From positions 13,993,234 through 14,057,233 of the forward strand of contig NC_049903.1 of NCBI RefSeq assembly GCF_001411555.2: 64,000 nt of DNA, given 5' to 3'. The stretch is from Juglans regia (taxonomy: Eukaryota; Streptophyta; Magnoliopsida; Fagales; Juglandaceae). Position numbers and translations under genes: made by a program. Under the pieces are notes generated by a model, which ran no database searches, was not told the origin of the DNA, and saw only the letters and a list, made by a program, of their open reading frames with translations. Position 1 is the stretch's first letter; each line of letters begins with the position of its first letter. Shown in pieces: positions 12,031-24,979 of this stretch.

Positions 12031-15000
12031 CTAAACATTTTTCAACGCTATTCTAACCACATGCTCTCTGAATTTCTTGATAGATAATCCCTTGGTCATT
12101 AGATCCATTACCATCTTGGTCGGGAAAATAAAATTAACTTTAACCTCTAATCTTTTCACTATATCTAAAATAATGTATTTTCCTTTGAGACTTTGTGCTC
12201 CACTTTTTATTAATAAGATGACCGACTGATTAATATAAAACACATTGACTGGTTCAGTGGATGTATTCAAACGTAAGTTTTCAATAAAGTATTTCATCCA
12301 CACCACATTACTTACTATCTTACTACAAGCGATATATTCTGCTTCCGTTGTGGACGTAGATACATAATTGTTTTTCTTACTCAACCAAGAAAATGTTGTT
12401 TCACCAAATAGAACTATATATCCATGTATAAATTTTCTATCATCTATATTACTTCTAAAATCGGCATCACTATAACTAATTTATTCCAGATCATTAATTC
12501 CAAAGCACAACTTCACATTTTTGGTAAATATCTTAATATAAATTTTACTGTTTTCCAATACTCCTTATTTGGATTAGATTGATATTTACTTATCAATCCT
12601 ACTGCATGACAAATGTTGGGTCTCGTATTTTTCATTACATATATGAGACTTCTCACAGTTTGAGCATAAGAAATTTTAAGCATTTCACTCATTTCCTCTG
12701 CATCTTTTGGGCACATACTTTTACTCAAAATATTACCTTTACAAATAGGTGTACTTAAAAATTTACAATTTTTCATACCAAATATTTTAAATAATTTTTC
12801 TAGATATTTTTCTTGATCTAAATATAAGTTTTTGAGTTTCTATCCCTTTAAATTCTTTTGCCAAGAACATAGGTAGCCTCACCCATGTCTTTCATTCCAA
12901 ATTTATATCTCAAAATTTCTTTTGCTTTGTCCTTCATATATAGATCACTAACAATATAGCATCACATTATAATGATAATATTGTTATTATATCGTCATAT
13001 TTCCTAATATATACACAGTGATCTAATAGACTCATTTCATATCTAATTTCTAAAATTGCATTGTAAAACTTCAAATACTATTGTCTTGAAGATTGCTTAC
13101 TTTCATACAATGATTTATTTAACCTATAGATTTTTTCTTCATATCCTTCAATTTGAAATCTTTTATGTTAAATCATAAAGATGTCCTCTTTTAACCCACC
13201 ATTAAGAAAAGCATTTTAAACATTTAACTGATGCAATTTCAAATTCATTTTTGTAATAATAAACACGATTAGTCTCACCGATATAAACTTCACCACAAGC
13301 ATATAGGTATTCCCAAAGTCTACACATAGTTGTTGAGTGTATCCTTTGGCCACTAATTTTGCTTTGTATATTCCCAAACTTCCATCAGCATTCAATTTCT
13401 TTTTGAGAACTCATTTGCCACCAATAGTTTTTCTACTCTAATTTCATTAACTCCCAAAATTATTTTTAGTAATCGACTCTAATTTATCTTTCATGGGTTC
13501 AAATTATTTATCTGAATCGACGCCATTGATTTCTTTAGAAAAATTTTCAGGATCATTTTTTAAAATTCTCAAACTAGTATTAAGAGCATAATGATCTTGA
13601 AACAATATTGATGGTCGTCTAGTTCTTTTACTCTCATTGTCTCCAACATCAATACTTGAAGATTGATTTTGATCGTACTTTTTTTATCTTCCATTACTCT
13701 GTGTCCAAGTAATATAAGTATTTTCATTGTCAAATTTTGTAGAGGTTTGTTAATTTTTAAGAGTATTCAGTAAATTTATCTAATGAAGTGGAGTAATCAG
13801 GTCAGTATTTCTAGAAAAATGGCATCCCTACTTTCTATCAATCATCTATTAGAGTGATATGATTTGTAACCCATTTTTCTACATACCTGACGAACCTGCA
13901 TTTCCAGGTTTTATTTTTCAATTTATCCCTTATTTGCCTTTGTATGAGCACTTGTACCTTACAATCTCACACTTTAAGTTTGTTTAAGTTTATGTCCTGT
14001 CTATATCTTGTAAGGTATAAGAGGTTTTGCTTTGGTTTCTACTCGATTTAATATGTATGCTGCAGTCAATCCTGCTTTCTCCAAAAAATGTGTTGGCAGA
14101 TCAGCATATACCACCATTGATCTTGTCATATCTAATAGAGTTTTATTTTATCTTTCTGCAATGTCATCTTGTTGAGGTTTGTATGACATAATATTAATAT
14201 GTTTTATACTATTTTATTTACATCAATTATCCAAAGTTTCAAATTCTCCTTCTCTATTACTATTCAAACTTTTAATGGGCTTACCCAAGTGGTTTCTACT
14301 TCTACTTTATAATTTTTGAATTTCTCAATTGTCTCAGATTTGTGTCTGAGTAAGTAGATATACCCATATTTTGAATAGTCATCAGTGAAATTAGTAATAA
14401 AGTACTTAATTCCCTTGTGGGTTTTTGTTTTAATAGGTCCACAAATATCATAATTTATTATTTCAAGTAAATATATGACTTTCTAACTTTTGGAAACCGA
14501 TTTACTGCTGAGTTTGTCTTTGATGCATGGTTCACACATATAAAAATAATATGAATTTATTTGTGGTATTAATCTGCTTTTATACATTCTGATTATTTTA
14601 TTTTTATTTGTATGCCCTAATCTTAAATTTCATAAATATGTACAATTAATAGACACATTCAAATAATCAAGAATAGATAGTTTATTTTTAATATCAATAT
14701 TCAATACATACATATTATGGCCTTTCAAACATTTCACTGATACATTACCCTTATTAATAATAACGGCTCCAAACTTAACTCAACTGTGTAGCCCTTTTGA
14801 TATAGTACATGTATAGATACTAAATTTCGACGAATATTAAACACATACAATACATTATTAAGTAAAATAACTGAACCATTTATATAAAATATGCATGTAC
14901 CTTACACCCAAAACATCGCAATATGTGTTGTTGCCCATATATACACTTTGTGCTCATCTATTTTTTTCTCATTGAGTTTGACAAACAGTTATTTGTTGAT

Positions 15001-15760
15001 GCAAATATGTCTTGTTACTACAGACTCAAACCACCAACAGTTTGAGGCTGGTTCCATGAGCATTACTTTTAAAATTGTCGTCACAATTTCCTTACTTTAT
15101 TTTTCTTTTCCCTTATTAGGATACTATGATTTGTAATGTCCATTCTTCTTTTAAAACAGTTTTCACTGAATGGTTTTCTTTGCCCATTTTTCAACTATTT
15201 CTTTTTCTTGAGTTGTTTTCGTTTCATCTTGTTCTGTGAAAAACGTGTCTTGAGACATCATTATCTTGGATGATTAATTCTCTATGTTCCTCATCTTCAT
15301 CCTTCCTTCTTCAAGTACCAAAAGTACTGGGAGTGAAGTCATTATTATTTCTTTCCTATTAAGGAAATGACAATGTGATCTCAAGATGAAAGAAGACGAT
15401 TAAGTATGGTTGTAACTTGGATTTTATCAGTAAGAGGACGACCAACATTGAATGATTCTTGTGCAATCAATTCCATTTAAATGATATGATCGCTCATATA
15501 TGCTTTCATCCTCTTTCATGCAAATCTTGTTATACTTAAATAACAATAATTGTATGTGAGTATCACACCTTAATCCATACTTTCCTTTAATTTCATTCAT
15601 GATTTACTTAACAATTCCATAGTTTTCAAAAAGAGAATGATTTCATCATTCATGCAGTGTAAAATCAAGGCTCTTGTCCAAGTATTGCGTTCTTCACATT
15701 TGTCTCTGGTTCTTACGCAGCTTCTACTTCCACTTTGACCATTTTCCATATTTTTAAATA
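12031..15760 (-). pseudogene. Decayed Ty1/copia retrotransposon, gag-pol remnant
   Basis: Reading leftward, the pieces occur in copia order. A gag/pre-integrase zone near 14530 reads CEPCIKDKL, and an integrase end near 14170 reads PQQDDIAER. The start of reverse transcriptase near 13330-13400 reads KAKLVAKGYTQ. The RT-RNase H connection at 12776-12513 contains YVMKNTRPNICHAVG. RNase H at 12384-12031 contains TTEAEYIACS and ends with a DLMTKGL motif (the usual D.FTK.L). Many stops and frameshifts interrupt it. The strongly AT-biased drift and lost catalytic context show long decay. No LTRs were found by eye. It is unrelated in state to the young copia element at 24980-31645. Confidence 0.8.
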
Positions 15761-17442
15761 GCTTTGGTGTTATTAATGTATATAAGACTTTTCATTTAGA
15801 GGAAAAATTATATGCCTTTTTCAATTTTGAATATTTCTTCAATTTAATTTTTCAATCCCCAAGTGACCAATACTTTTCTTAGTTGTCAAAAATAACAAAC
15901 CTTAATATTAACAACAAAAATGTAGAAATTATATATGTTCTATTACAAATATAGGAATACAATAGTTCAAACTATGAAAATTAAATAATTACAAACTAAC
16001 TAAATAATTAATAATAATAACCCTTAAATTTGATCCAAGGTGGTTGCCTAGAAATTTTCCTATTGTATTTCAAATATAGAGAATAATGGAAGTGGTGCCT
16101 AGATCGAGTATTGCCTCAAACTTCACTTGAGCTTTCACCTCAGGAACCACTAGTGATTATCTCGAACAACAGGTGCTCTATAGAGATTTGGCACACAACC
16201 AGGAGTGTAATGACTTTTGAGCAAATTAGATTGAACTTGAAATGACTAAAAACAGCCAAAAATACCAAAATTAGTTTGAACCGGTTTAGAAAACTGAGTT
16301 AAATGATTCAGACTAATGGTTGAAACAGGTGCCGTTTCGACCAATAGTATCTTCTTATTCCCTATGATCATTGAATTCCTTTTCTGAGAAATTCCAACTT
16401 TCACCCTCTTTAGGTATGTTGGACGGTGACAATGCTATGTTTGAAGTGTCCCTGCCGCTCTCGAAACTCGACGGTGGTAAGGAACTCCGGTGACTGGTTG
16501 GAAATCTAGAAACTTTATAGACTTCTCTATTTCAGTCAGCACTTGTTTTCCCCTCTGACTGAAAATTTTTCCATAGTTTTCTTCAAAGTAGTAAATGTTA
16601 AACAAATTTTGCAGGTTGTCGATGTACTTAAGGCCTCCCACCATGATTTGGAATAATTCGGTTGTTGGGTCAGAAAGTTTTCGTATAACCAAATCTACAA
16701 AAGAAACCATCTGAAAGATTCCTTAAAGGTCATTTACTAGATAACCAAGTCATTTTCCATCCTAATAAGACTAATAGCTTTCAGATTAGAACTTATAGAT
16801 TTTGACATTGTTTTTTAGGCTAGGGCACTGGTGTCTCCATCATTATATATACATATTTTTTTCAACGCATGGATACCGCATGACTAGATATTATAATTTT
16901 GACATGCTATTTTTATCTTATAACCAATGACATGCATTTCTAATCTAAAAATAAGCTAGGCTGACATTTAGATCAAATCAAGTTGTTTGAAATGTTTGCT
17001 CCTACATACCTTTTCATTCTTGCACGTAAACATTCAAAAACTCAAAAACCCAACGAAAAATTGGAAAAAAAAAAGAAAAAAAAAAAGAAAGAGAGGAGGC
17101 TTACAAATGTGGAAGAAAACATACTGAGAGTTTAAATATCTAGGGTCACCTATGAATGAATGTGTAAGACATGAAGTACAATTGGATTTATTAATGAAAA
17201 TACAATGGGATATATGATCCATACATACTGAATATCATGTGGGTGTGTAGACACAAATACAAATAAACGACAACAATTATAATTATTAAGGATCAAACTG
17301 AAGTTTTGTTGGAAACATTGCATATCATGATAATCAATTCAAACTTAATTTGTTCAATATTATACTTTCCTTTGCTTTTCTTGCTCAAAATCCAATGAAT
17401 AGCTCTGAAAATCTTCCTTCCGTTTTCATTTGGCTTGCATGT
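15761..17442. other. Intergenic DNA and 3' flank of the ankyrin gene
   Basis: The first part may include the 5' end of the copia remnant. A minus-strand frame at 16435-16710 (91 codons) has no domain I recognise and no evident splice partners. The stretch at 17060-17090 is an A-rich tract. The 3' UTR of the ankyrin gene would begin just below 17443 on the minus strand. Confidence 0.4.
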
Positions 17443-20400
17443 TCAGAGTTGATATTGCCAAATTGCCCACTCATCATCTTCCCCAAGCTGGAAGAGTCTA
17501 CGCTTATATGACCGAAAAAGAAACCTAGACCCGTATGTTGAGCGCATTATATCAATCCAGAGCTCATAGTGTAGCAGAACAAAAAAAATAATTGGGACAC
17601 CAGTCAAACTAGCAATAACAATCGGAACCCTTGAGGTTTGTTCTTTGCTATAAATCAAAGAACAAGTTGCGCTAAATGCTACCACCATGCCTACTACAGA
17701 GATGAAGAGCGCAGTGAGTCCAAGCAGTAACCTCATAGGCAATGATCTAAGGAAATCATTTTCTGTATAACGTGACGTGAGAATTGACAAGAAAACTAAT
17801 ATTGAAGTTGAAGAGGATAAAAATGCTATTGCATTTGATATGAAAAATACCAGGAACCCGGTACTTTCCAAAACGATAGAAGTGCCACTGTCTAGACTTT
17901 TGCCACCGGGCCCAGTGAAGGCTGCTACAAAAACCACAGTTGCAATAAGTGTTGCCACTAGCATGCAAGAACTTGTCGTGTCCTTCATCCACTTTTCACC
18001 ATCTTTCAATAAACCTTCATGTGTCATTGTAAACAAATCTCTAGGTGTTTGGCCGTGTAGGTTCTTCTTGACCACATATGCAGGAGGCACAATTTTTTCT
18101 ATCTCCTACAAACATCATACATAGTGTAAACTAATGAGTAAAAAGGTGACTAGTATATATAGATTATATATGATATAAAAATTTGTTGTCTAAAATAACA
18201 CTAAAATTCATGCACCCACCTTGAACCACAACAACTCTCGCTGCATCTGAAGGGCTGCTCCTGATACGATTTTTAGACGACTTGAAGGAGCCAATTCTCC
18301 AGCTAGGTGTAGCATGTTGTTATTGTTTTCATCAATAGAGAGTGCAATGGAATTTGTGGTAGCGGCTATGTCATATATAAGATTGAATACATTCTCTTGC
18401 CGATATAGAATAGCAATGTGAAGTAAAGTCTTTCCATCTTCGTCAACTTGCCATATGAGATCAGGATATGAGCGTATAAGAATATTTAGAAACTCAATAT
18501 TCCCTACTTTTGCAGCTTCAATGAGTAAATTCATATGATGTTGAACCAGGTTTGATGACATCTGGTTGATCGACAACATTCTAACTTTTTCCCAAAGAAC
18601 TTCAACTAATTGATGAGCTAATGTCCGCCTCAAAGCTTTTTTATAAAACCCCTTGAACCCTAGCATTAGGGGGGAGAGAGAGAGAGAGAGAGAGAGAGAA
18701 TGTGTATATTATTTTGACAATAGATCTATATTTAATTTCTTACCAAAAAATCATGAAATCAGAATTTCAAAGAAGGAAAAAGCAAAGATAATATATGGAA
18801 ACATTAAATGCAATTTATTTTAGTCCTAATTTTGACTATTTTGGATATGTTTTATCTTTGCATTTAAACTCTTTTAACCGTTTGGATGCTAAACACAACT
18901 GAGTTGAGCTGAGTTTAGCATCTAAACATATATGATAAAAGAGTTTAAATGCAAAGACAAAACATATCCAAAACAGTCAAAATTAGGACTAAAATAAACT
19001 AAGTTGAAGCTCCATTCAACATCCAAACACTTTGAGTTGAAGTTGAGTGCATTTCAACTTTAACCTCTGTGGGCCCTACAACTGACAAAAAGCAAACAAA
19101 AGGCTTAATTCGCATTCGGTGTTTCTCAATTCAAGGGTGGAAAATGTACAAAAGTAACTTTTGCCTCAGTGGGACCCAACACAACTGACAATTATTTTAT
19201 TTCGGGAAAAAAAATTTGGAGACATCTAGCGGTGCTGAGTAAAATAGAAATAAGTCTATTTTGCTCGAGCGATTATTAAAAGCCTTAAGCGGCAATTGCC
19301 TAGACGAGAGCCGCTCGAGCGAGAGACATGGGTCTCGAGCGCTTCATTGAGCAACAACTCAATTGTCTGGGTGAGTTTCTATTTATTTGTTCCTCTAGCA
19401 TTACATGTATTTTTTTACTACTAATTAAATAATATGTAAATAAATAATAGAATAAAACGTGGGTATGATACTGTTGTAATTTTATTGATAATTATTTTAT
19501 TTTGTTTTGATAAATTTGGAGTAAGAAGTTTTTTTTATAGTGCTCGGAATATTTTCTTTTTATTTTGTTGTGATTATTTACATGCATTGAATGAATAATT
19601 TATGTTTGATTTATGTTATTTATTAATAAAGGATTTAATAAATTAATTATTCAATAATTACAACAACTTCCCAATCATTGGTGGGTATCATACATTTTCT
19701 AACTTCTCATAAATAGTACTAAACTCATCTTAACATCTAAATTCTCATCTTATATGGGTTCCACATAACTCACTCCACTATTTTAACTCACTACTATTCA
19801 TAAAGAACTCAGCTCAGCTCAACTCAACATCCAAACGCAGTCTTAGAGAAACTATGTCGAGTATGAATGGTAATTCATATCGGATCATCTAGGTTTACGT
19901 ATGTCAATTATCAAACCAGTGCCAGAATTCGAGCTATAAAAGATCACTTAACCCTGATTCAACTTGAATAATAAATAAATAGATCTTAAGTCATTTGAGT
20001 TTGTGTTAAGTTATTTCGATTCATATCCAGGTCAATTGCTAATGAATCTACCTAGATTTAAGCATATATATATATATATATATATCATTATAATAACCTA
20101 CTTATACACGAACCATTTGATCTTCAATTAATGTTTCGATCGTCATCAACCATCTGCACAAGTAGACCAATTTGAGAGAGTACTGACTGAGGATTAACAC
20201 ATCGATGTGGCTGCTTTCTAACCTTTTAAGATCTCTTTGATCCGTAGATATAATCATATGGGCACATCTTGTAATTTGAACTACTTGTTAGAAAATGTCA
20301 TATTGAACACGTGCATATATATGCATATATGAATTAATATATAAAGAAAGTTTAGGTTTGGAGATAAACTTACAGATGTACTTGAGGCATCTTTCCCAGA

Positions 20401-21882
20401 TTGCTAATTGACTTCTTTTGCCAATTGCAAATGGCTTTCTCGCCATCTCCCCCAACGCAATCATCCCATACACAGTATGGGCAAATGAAGTACTCCTAGT
20501 ATCCACGTTCATTGTTTTCAATATTATCCTTCCATACTTTGCAGTTTCGGCAATTGCTAGGTCTGGATCCGTTTCTAGAATCTTCAACGCTACATCTGTC
20601 CATAAAACAACACATTATTGTCTTGAATAAATGGCCTAAATTACCTAAAACTCATTCTAATTAGAATGGTTATAAGCATATATCGTGAATAATTTTATGA
20701 GTCTTTTTTACTTGCGAGCGATCTAGAGGGTACATACCCGTTTACATGACATGCATGATTTGTATTGTTAGAATTTAAAATTAAATTATTTTATAAATCA
20801 AATTTTGCCATATCAATAATGCTGATCAGGGTGTAATATCCTCTACACCAACTTACGACAGATCATATAATTTTTCAATTAAAATTAAAATTACCATGAT
20901 AAAAGCTCTATATATATATATATAAGAACATGAAATTAAAGAAAGGTTTTTAAATTAATTTCCTCAAAATAACAGTCACTAAGATGTAGAACATACCATA
21001 CATATCAGTGGAAACGGTTGCTAGAAGGAGTGTAAGGCGTTCAACAGTACTAGTCAAGTACTCTTGGAAAGGAGTAACAGAGTATAGATATGAAACCATG
21101 TTCCTACGTCCACGCATAGCTGCAGCGAGAAGTGGTGTCACATCTTGTTTAGCACGGATGCATAGCAGATCTTTGTTCATTTTCACCATCTCCATAGCAA
21201 TTCTCACGACTCCTGATTGAGCAGCAAAGAAAAGGGCTGTGCATCCGTCTGTGGTTTTCAATTCCAAGTCTTCCTTATTCATCAATTTCAAAAGTTTTAT
21301 TACAAAGTTGGTGTGTTTTGAAGCCGCTGCATTATGAAGAGCTGTTGCATACTCTCTGTCTATGGGAACTCGAACGAATTCTGGGTGTTTCTTAAGAAAA
21401 GAGTTAGCAGTTTTCCAGTCACCTTTTAAAGCAGCTTGGAGGAGGGGAACAGACAAGGTACGATCTTCAGGTAGTCTTTCATTCCCTTAAATATTTTAAA
21501 GATCACATACATATATATCAGGACAAATAGATAATACGTACAGGTGAATATATAAGATCAATATGTCCGTGCAGTTTGTATGCACGCAGGACATCTCTTT
21601 GTGCATGTATAACTTTTGCATGCTGATCAAAGTTATTCAAAAGAAAAAAAAAAAAAACAATGATTGCATGCAAATGAGAGAAAGATCAAGATCATGAGTA
21701 CGCTTACTCCTGTCCGAATTCTGGCTTTGGCTTGGCTCTTGTACTGCCAAATCAATCAGCTCCATTAATTCGATTTCTGGCGTTGATGATGTCCCTGCAT
21801 TAATTAACCTGCTACCTCCGATAAGTAAGCCAGAGTTATTTGGCTCCTGATCTAATGTTGTTGAAGATCGATAAAAAAGCAT
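17443..21882 (-). CDS. Ankyrin-repeat/PGG-domain membrane protein (ITN1/ACD6-like), complete
   Basis: Five exons join in frame with GT/AG borders: 21882-21708, 21485-20997, 20595-20374, 18659-18220 and 18105-17443. They total 1,989 nt, or 662 aa plus a stop. The first three junctions are phase 1 and the last is phase 0. Exon 1 encodes a polar leader. Exon 2 carries ankyrin repeats (ATALHNAAASKHTNFV, DGCTALFFAAQSG, VTPLLAAAMRGRRNMV). Exon 4 carries another repeat (DGKTLLHIAILYRQENV). Exon 5 holds the PGG domain with GPGGK near residue 508 and about four hydrophobic membrane segments. In this family the repeats face the cytosol, and members act in salt, defence and ROS signalling (ITN1, ACD6). 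The role of this copy is unknown. Paralogues of this class are usually clustered. The third intron (1.7 kb) contains MITE sequence. Confidence 0.88.
18671..18700. repeat. (GA)n microsatellite that forms the polypyrimidine tract of an acceptor
   Basis: On the coding (minus) strand this is a (TC)n run ending about 10 nt before the TAG acceptor of exon 4 of the ankyrin gene. It therefore serves as that intron's pyrimidine tract. Confidence 0.8.
18814..18998. repeat. Near-perfect foldback hairpin, 62-bp arms, in an intron
   Basis: The left arm at 18814-18875 and the right arm at 18937-18998 are reverse complements with only about two mismatches. They enclose a loop that itself contains the inverted pair GTTTGGATGCTAAAC and GTTTAGCATCTAAAC. 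As RNA it would form a long hairpin inside the third intron of the ankyrin gene. Confidence 0.85.
18879..19845. mobile_element. Probable MITE or composite with CGTTTGGATG termini
   Basis: The left end reads CGTTTGGATGCTAAACACAA then GAGTTGAGCTGAG. The right end reads CTCAGCTCAGCTCAACTCAA then CATCCAAACGCAG. These ends are inverted repeats. The interior is AT-rich, with a less AT-rich patch at 19263-19341 that carries three CTCGAGCG motifs. It is probably non-autonomous and may consist of more than one insertion. Confidence 0.55.
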
Positions 21883-22914
21883 TAATTAACCAGTCGGTAC
21901 AAAGTCTTCCACCCTTTATATAGATCAGTCTATAGATGAATATTAATGGAATATTCACATCTTTAAAAGTAATTATTTTCTTTTACCAAGGTAGGTATCC
22001 AGAGTTTATATGGTCCACTCCTATCTGGATGCTGGAATGATTTTTTAATTTGTGCACCAGATTAACATCAGGTGCTTGTAACCAGATATCATATAATTTA
22101 AAAAAAGGGAAATACTTTAGCTACAAAGTAATTACATAAAAGTAATTTTACAAATTGACATAATTTGATGTGATTTGTCAGATTATAAAATTATTTTTAT
22201 TATAAAATTGATCTAACGGATAAGATGAAGCCATATCAATTTATATAATTATTTTTGTATAATTTTTTTATAGATGTAACAATCCTCTTAAAAAATAATT
22301 TGTTTTATAAATGAAATGATGTCGATTTGATCTCTAAAACGACGTCATGCATTTTATCTTTATTGATCACATCTTTAAAATATTTTAAAAAAAGATTCTA
22401 GATATCCAATTATAATCCCCTAGATATTAAATTTTTATAAGCGAGTACTCGATCGCCTGAATTATATATAACCGAATTAACTTGAATAGATACTCAAACC
22501 GCATTATAAATTTGAATGCAAATCCAAATATAAGATTCGTGTCCTTGTCTTTACGCATGTTTTTTCTAAAAATCGACTTTTGTGGTATAGATCAAATTTC
22601 GAAGTCATGATCTCTTTGTCCAATATCAGTTAATTTTATAATGAAAATGTAGACATATATATATATATAAGCAATGACAGGTCATAACTTTGACTTTGTC
22701 GTTGCTATTGACTTTGTCGTACGTAATATTGCCATGTTATAACGTTGTCTTGATCTGTGCTCTAACTATTTTTTTAGACTTTGTTGTTATTTTAAAAAGA
22801 TTTTTTTCGTAAGGTATAATCCACGTTAAATAAAAGAAAGAAAGAAAGGAAGAAAAAAAAAAAAACAACTCCTTTCAATTGTTTTTTCTTCTCTTAATCT
22901 GATTGAGCACGTAG
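21883..22914 (-). promoter_or_regulatory. 5' flank of the ankyrin gene
   Basis: AT-rich upstream sequence of the ankyrin gene. It includes a segment at about 22100-22300 with inverted AAGTAATTTTACAAATTGAC-type sequence that looks like an old MITE. No defined promoter element could be called with confidence. Confidence 0.35.
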
Positions 22915-22919
22915 AGAAA

Positions 22920-23085
22920 TGATATTTACAATCGTGAGTGTGTAAGCGCCGTACAATCATTTAAAAAAAAAATAAATATGAGACTCACATGAAAAGAAAT
23001 TAATTTTTTATGAATAGATCTTACTTTTTTTCAAAACGATTACATAATATTTATACATTTTACGACTATATATAGCATTACTATT
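22920..23085. repeat. MITE-like repeat, copy 2 (GCGCCGTACAATCATT type)
   Basis: Shares the order of landmarks with 9745-9910: TTTACAATCGTGAGTG, AGCGCCGTACAATCAT, a GAGACTCACAT-like segment, and TTTTTTCAAAACGATT before TTTTACGACTATA. It is a dispersed non-autonomous element with approximate ends. Confidence 0.55.
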
Positions 23086-23167
23086 TTATCTCTCTCATCG
23101 GAGCATTTCTCATTGCCATTGACTCTGATATATAATGTCTTCTGTGAGCTAATTATTTTATCGGTTT

Positions 23168-23360
23168 AGGTTGTGTTTGGATATTGAAGTGAGTTGAATT
23201 GAGTTGAGTTGAGATGATAAAATATTGTTAAAATATTATTTTTTAATATTATTATTATTTTAGAATTTAAAAAAATTAAATTATTTATTATATTTTGTAT
23301 TGAAATTTGAAAAAGTTGTAATAATGAGTTGAGATTAGTTTGAAATCCAAACAAAGCTTA
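23168..23360. mobile_element. Tourist-like MITE, family A copy 1
   Basis: Begins GTGTTTGGATATTGAA and ends GAAATCCAAACAAAGC. The interior has the family signature ATAAAATATTGTTAAAATAT then ATTATTTTTTAATATT and TTTATTATATTTTGTATTG. The same layout occurs at 32010-32200 and 49724-49893. It is about 190 bp and non-coding. Confidence 0.75.
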
Positions 23361-24757
23361 ACGTTTATAGCGTGCTCTGATTAAAGTCTCCTCTTTTTTT
23401 TTTTTCTTTGTTTTTCTTTTTTTTTTTTGTAATTTCTTACTAACCTTATCAAACTAAGCAAGAAAATAGTGAAAATAGTGATACGGTACCATATCTACTT
23501 CTAGTCTTCTTTTCTTCGGCTAGATAATAATATTGGAAAATGATATTTTCACCGACATTTTGCACCGACAAATTAAGTATATTGATTTTTTTTAGGATTT
23601 TTATTTGTTTATATTTTAGACTTTTAGTATATATTTTTATTATTATTTTGTATAAAAAAATACATAAAAAATACTTAAAAAAAACCAAAAAAAGAAAAAA
23701 TTACACTTTGGGTACCAATCCACTGACGGTAGCTCTAGCACCACCTAATAAAAAGAAGTGCGATGAACTTGCATATCTTAAGACTTTAAATATCATTTTT
23801 CTTTTATATAAAGAGTTGAAAGACGTGGGATGAGAGTGTATAAGTTAATTTATAGTGTTATTCTTTTAGTAAAATAATTAGTTTGTAGTGGTATGAGAAT
23901 AGAATTTTAGTAAAATTAGATTATTAAGAGTTGTCAATCCAATTTGAGGTGAAGTTGAAGTGATCAAGGGCTATCATATTATAACAAAACGTAAAATCAA
24001 ATACCATATCTTAATCACTTCACGAACGCTTCTTGTTTATCTTTTCGACTATGTTTATCTTTTTCTTATAATTAAATTTCTCGTAACGTGTCTATTTTAA
24101 TTCTCTGTGTTTTAAATTAATTAAAAAACCTTAACTTAATTAGGTAGGTAGGTAGGTAGGTAGGTAGGTTCTCGTTAAACAAAAGATCAAAAAGCACTTC
24201 ATTGCCATTGACGTCTTTGTCATAATGTTGTCTTATATGCCCTAACCTTTTTTTTTCGCTAATTGACTTAATTATTAAATTAAAAAGTTTAAACTTTAGT
24301 TCATGACGTAGATCCTTTTTTTTTATTCAAATTTTGTTAGCGTGTTAGGCTTATCTTGCTTATTTGTTTCTTTTTTATTATTATTATTATTATTATTCTT
24401 TATATAGGCAAAGCTTGGTTAACCAAACATAATTTTTTTTTTTTTTTTTGGGTATTCAACCAAACATAAAATTGAATAAACATAACCAAGAGAACAGTGA
24501 CATTATTATACCTTAATCACTTCAACAACAATGTCTTATATTTTAATTAAATTTGTAATTTCAAAACATTAAAGTTCTTTTCTTTAAAAATATTTCTTAA
24601 TTAAAATTTGTGGTACTTATTATCATAAACAGTGCATCATGCTATTCTCAAGCTCTAATTCTAAGCCCAACATATAATAATTCTGTGCAGAAAAATCAAA
24701 GACTCGGTTAGACCCGACCCGACCTGATTTAAAAATAAAAATAATAAAAAAAGGTTA
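23361..24757. other. AT-rich intergenic DNA with simple repeats
   Basis: Holds poly-T tracts, a (TAGG)n run of about seven units at 24142-24170, an (ATT)n run at 24377-24398 and a long T tract at 24434-24450. No gene or RNA is seen. Short frames at 23449-23833 on both strands are AT-driven. Confidence 0.6.
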
Positions 24758-24979
24758 GAGCATTGGTATTGGATTAGTCAAATATATTTTCATCTTTAAA
24801 TTTAGCAAATATCATCTATATTTGCTCCACATTGAATTAGTTAAATTGTTTTCATCAAAACTATAAGGTACAGTAAATTTATTCTTCTTTTCAAATATGA
24901 AAATCACTATAACAAGTCTAAAAGTATTTTTTTAGATTATTATATTATAGATATGAGATTTTTATTCATATGAGATTTT

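Noticed and set aside
16435..16710. 91-codon minus-strand frame
   Set aside because: No domain recognised and no supporting exon structure; left unannotated as a gene.
24142..24170. Telomere-like repeat
   Set aside because: The unit is TAGG, not the plant telomere unit TTTAGGG; it is a short simple repeat.
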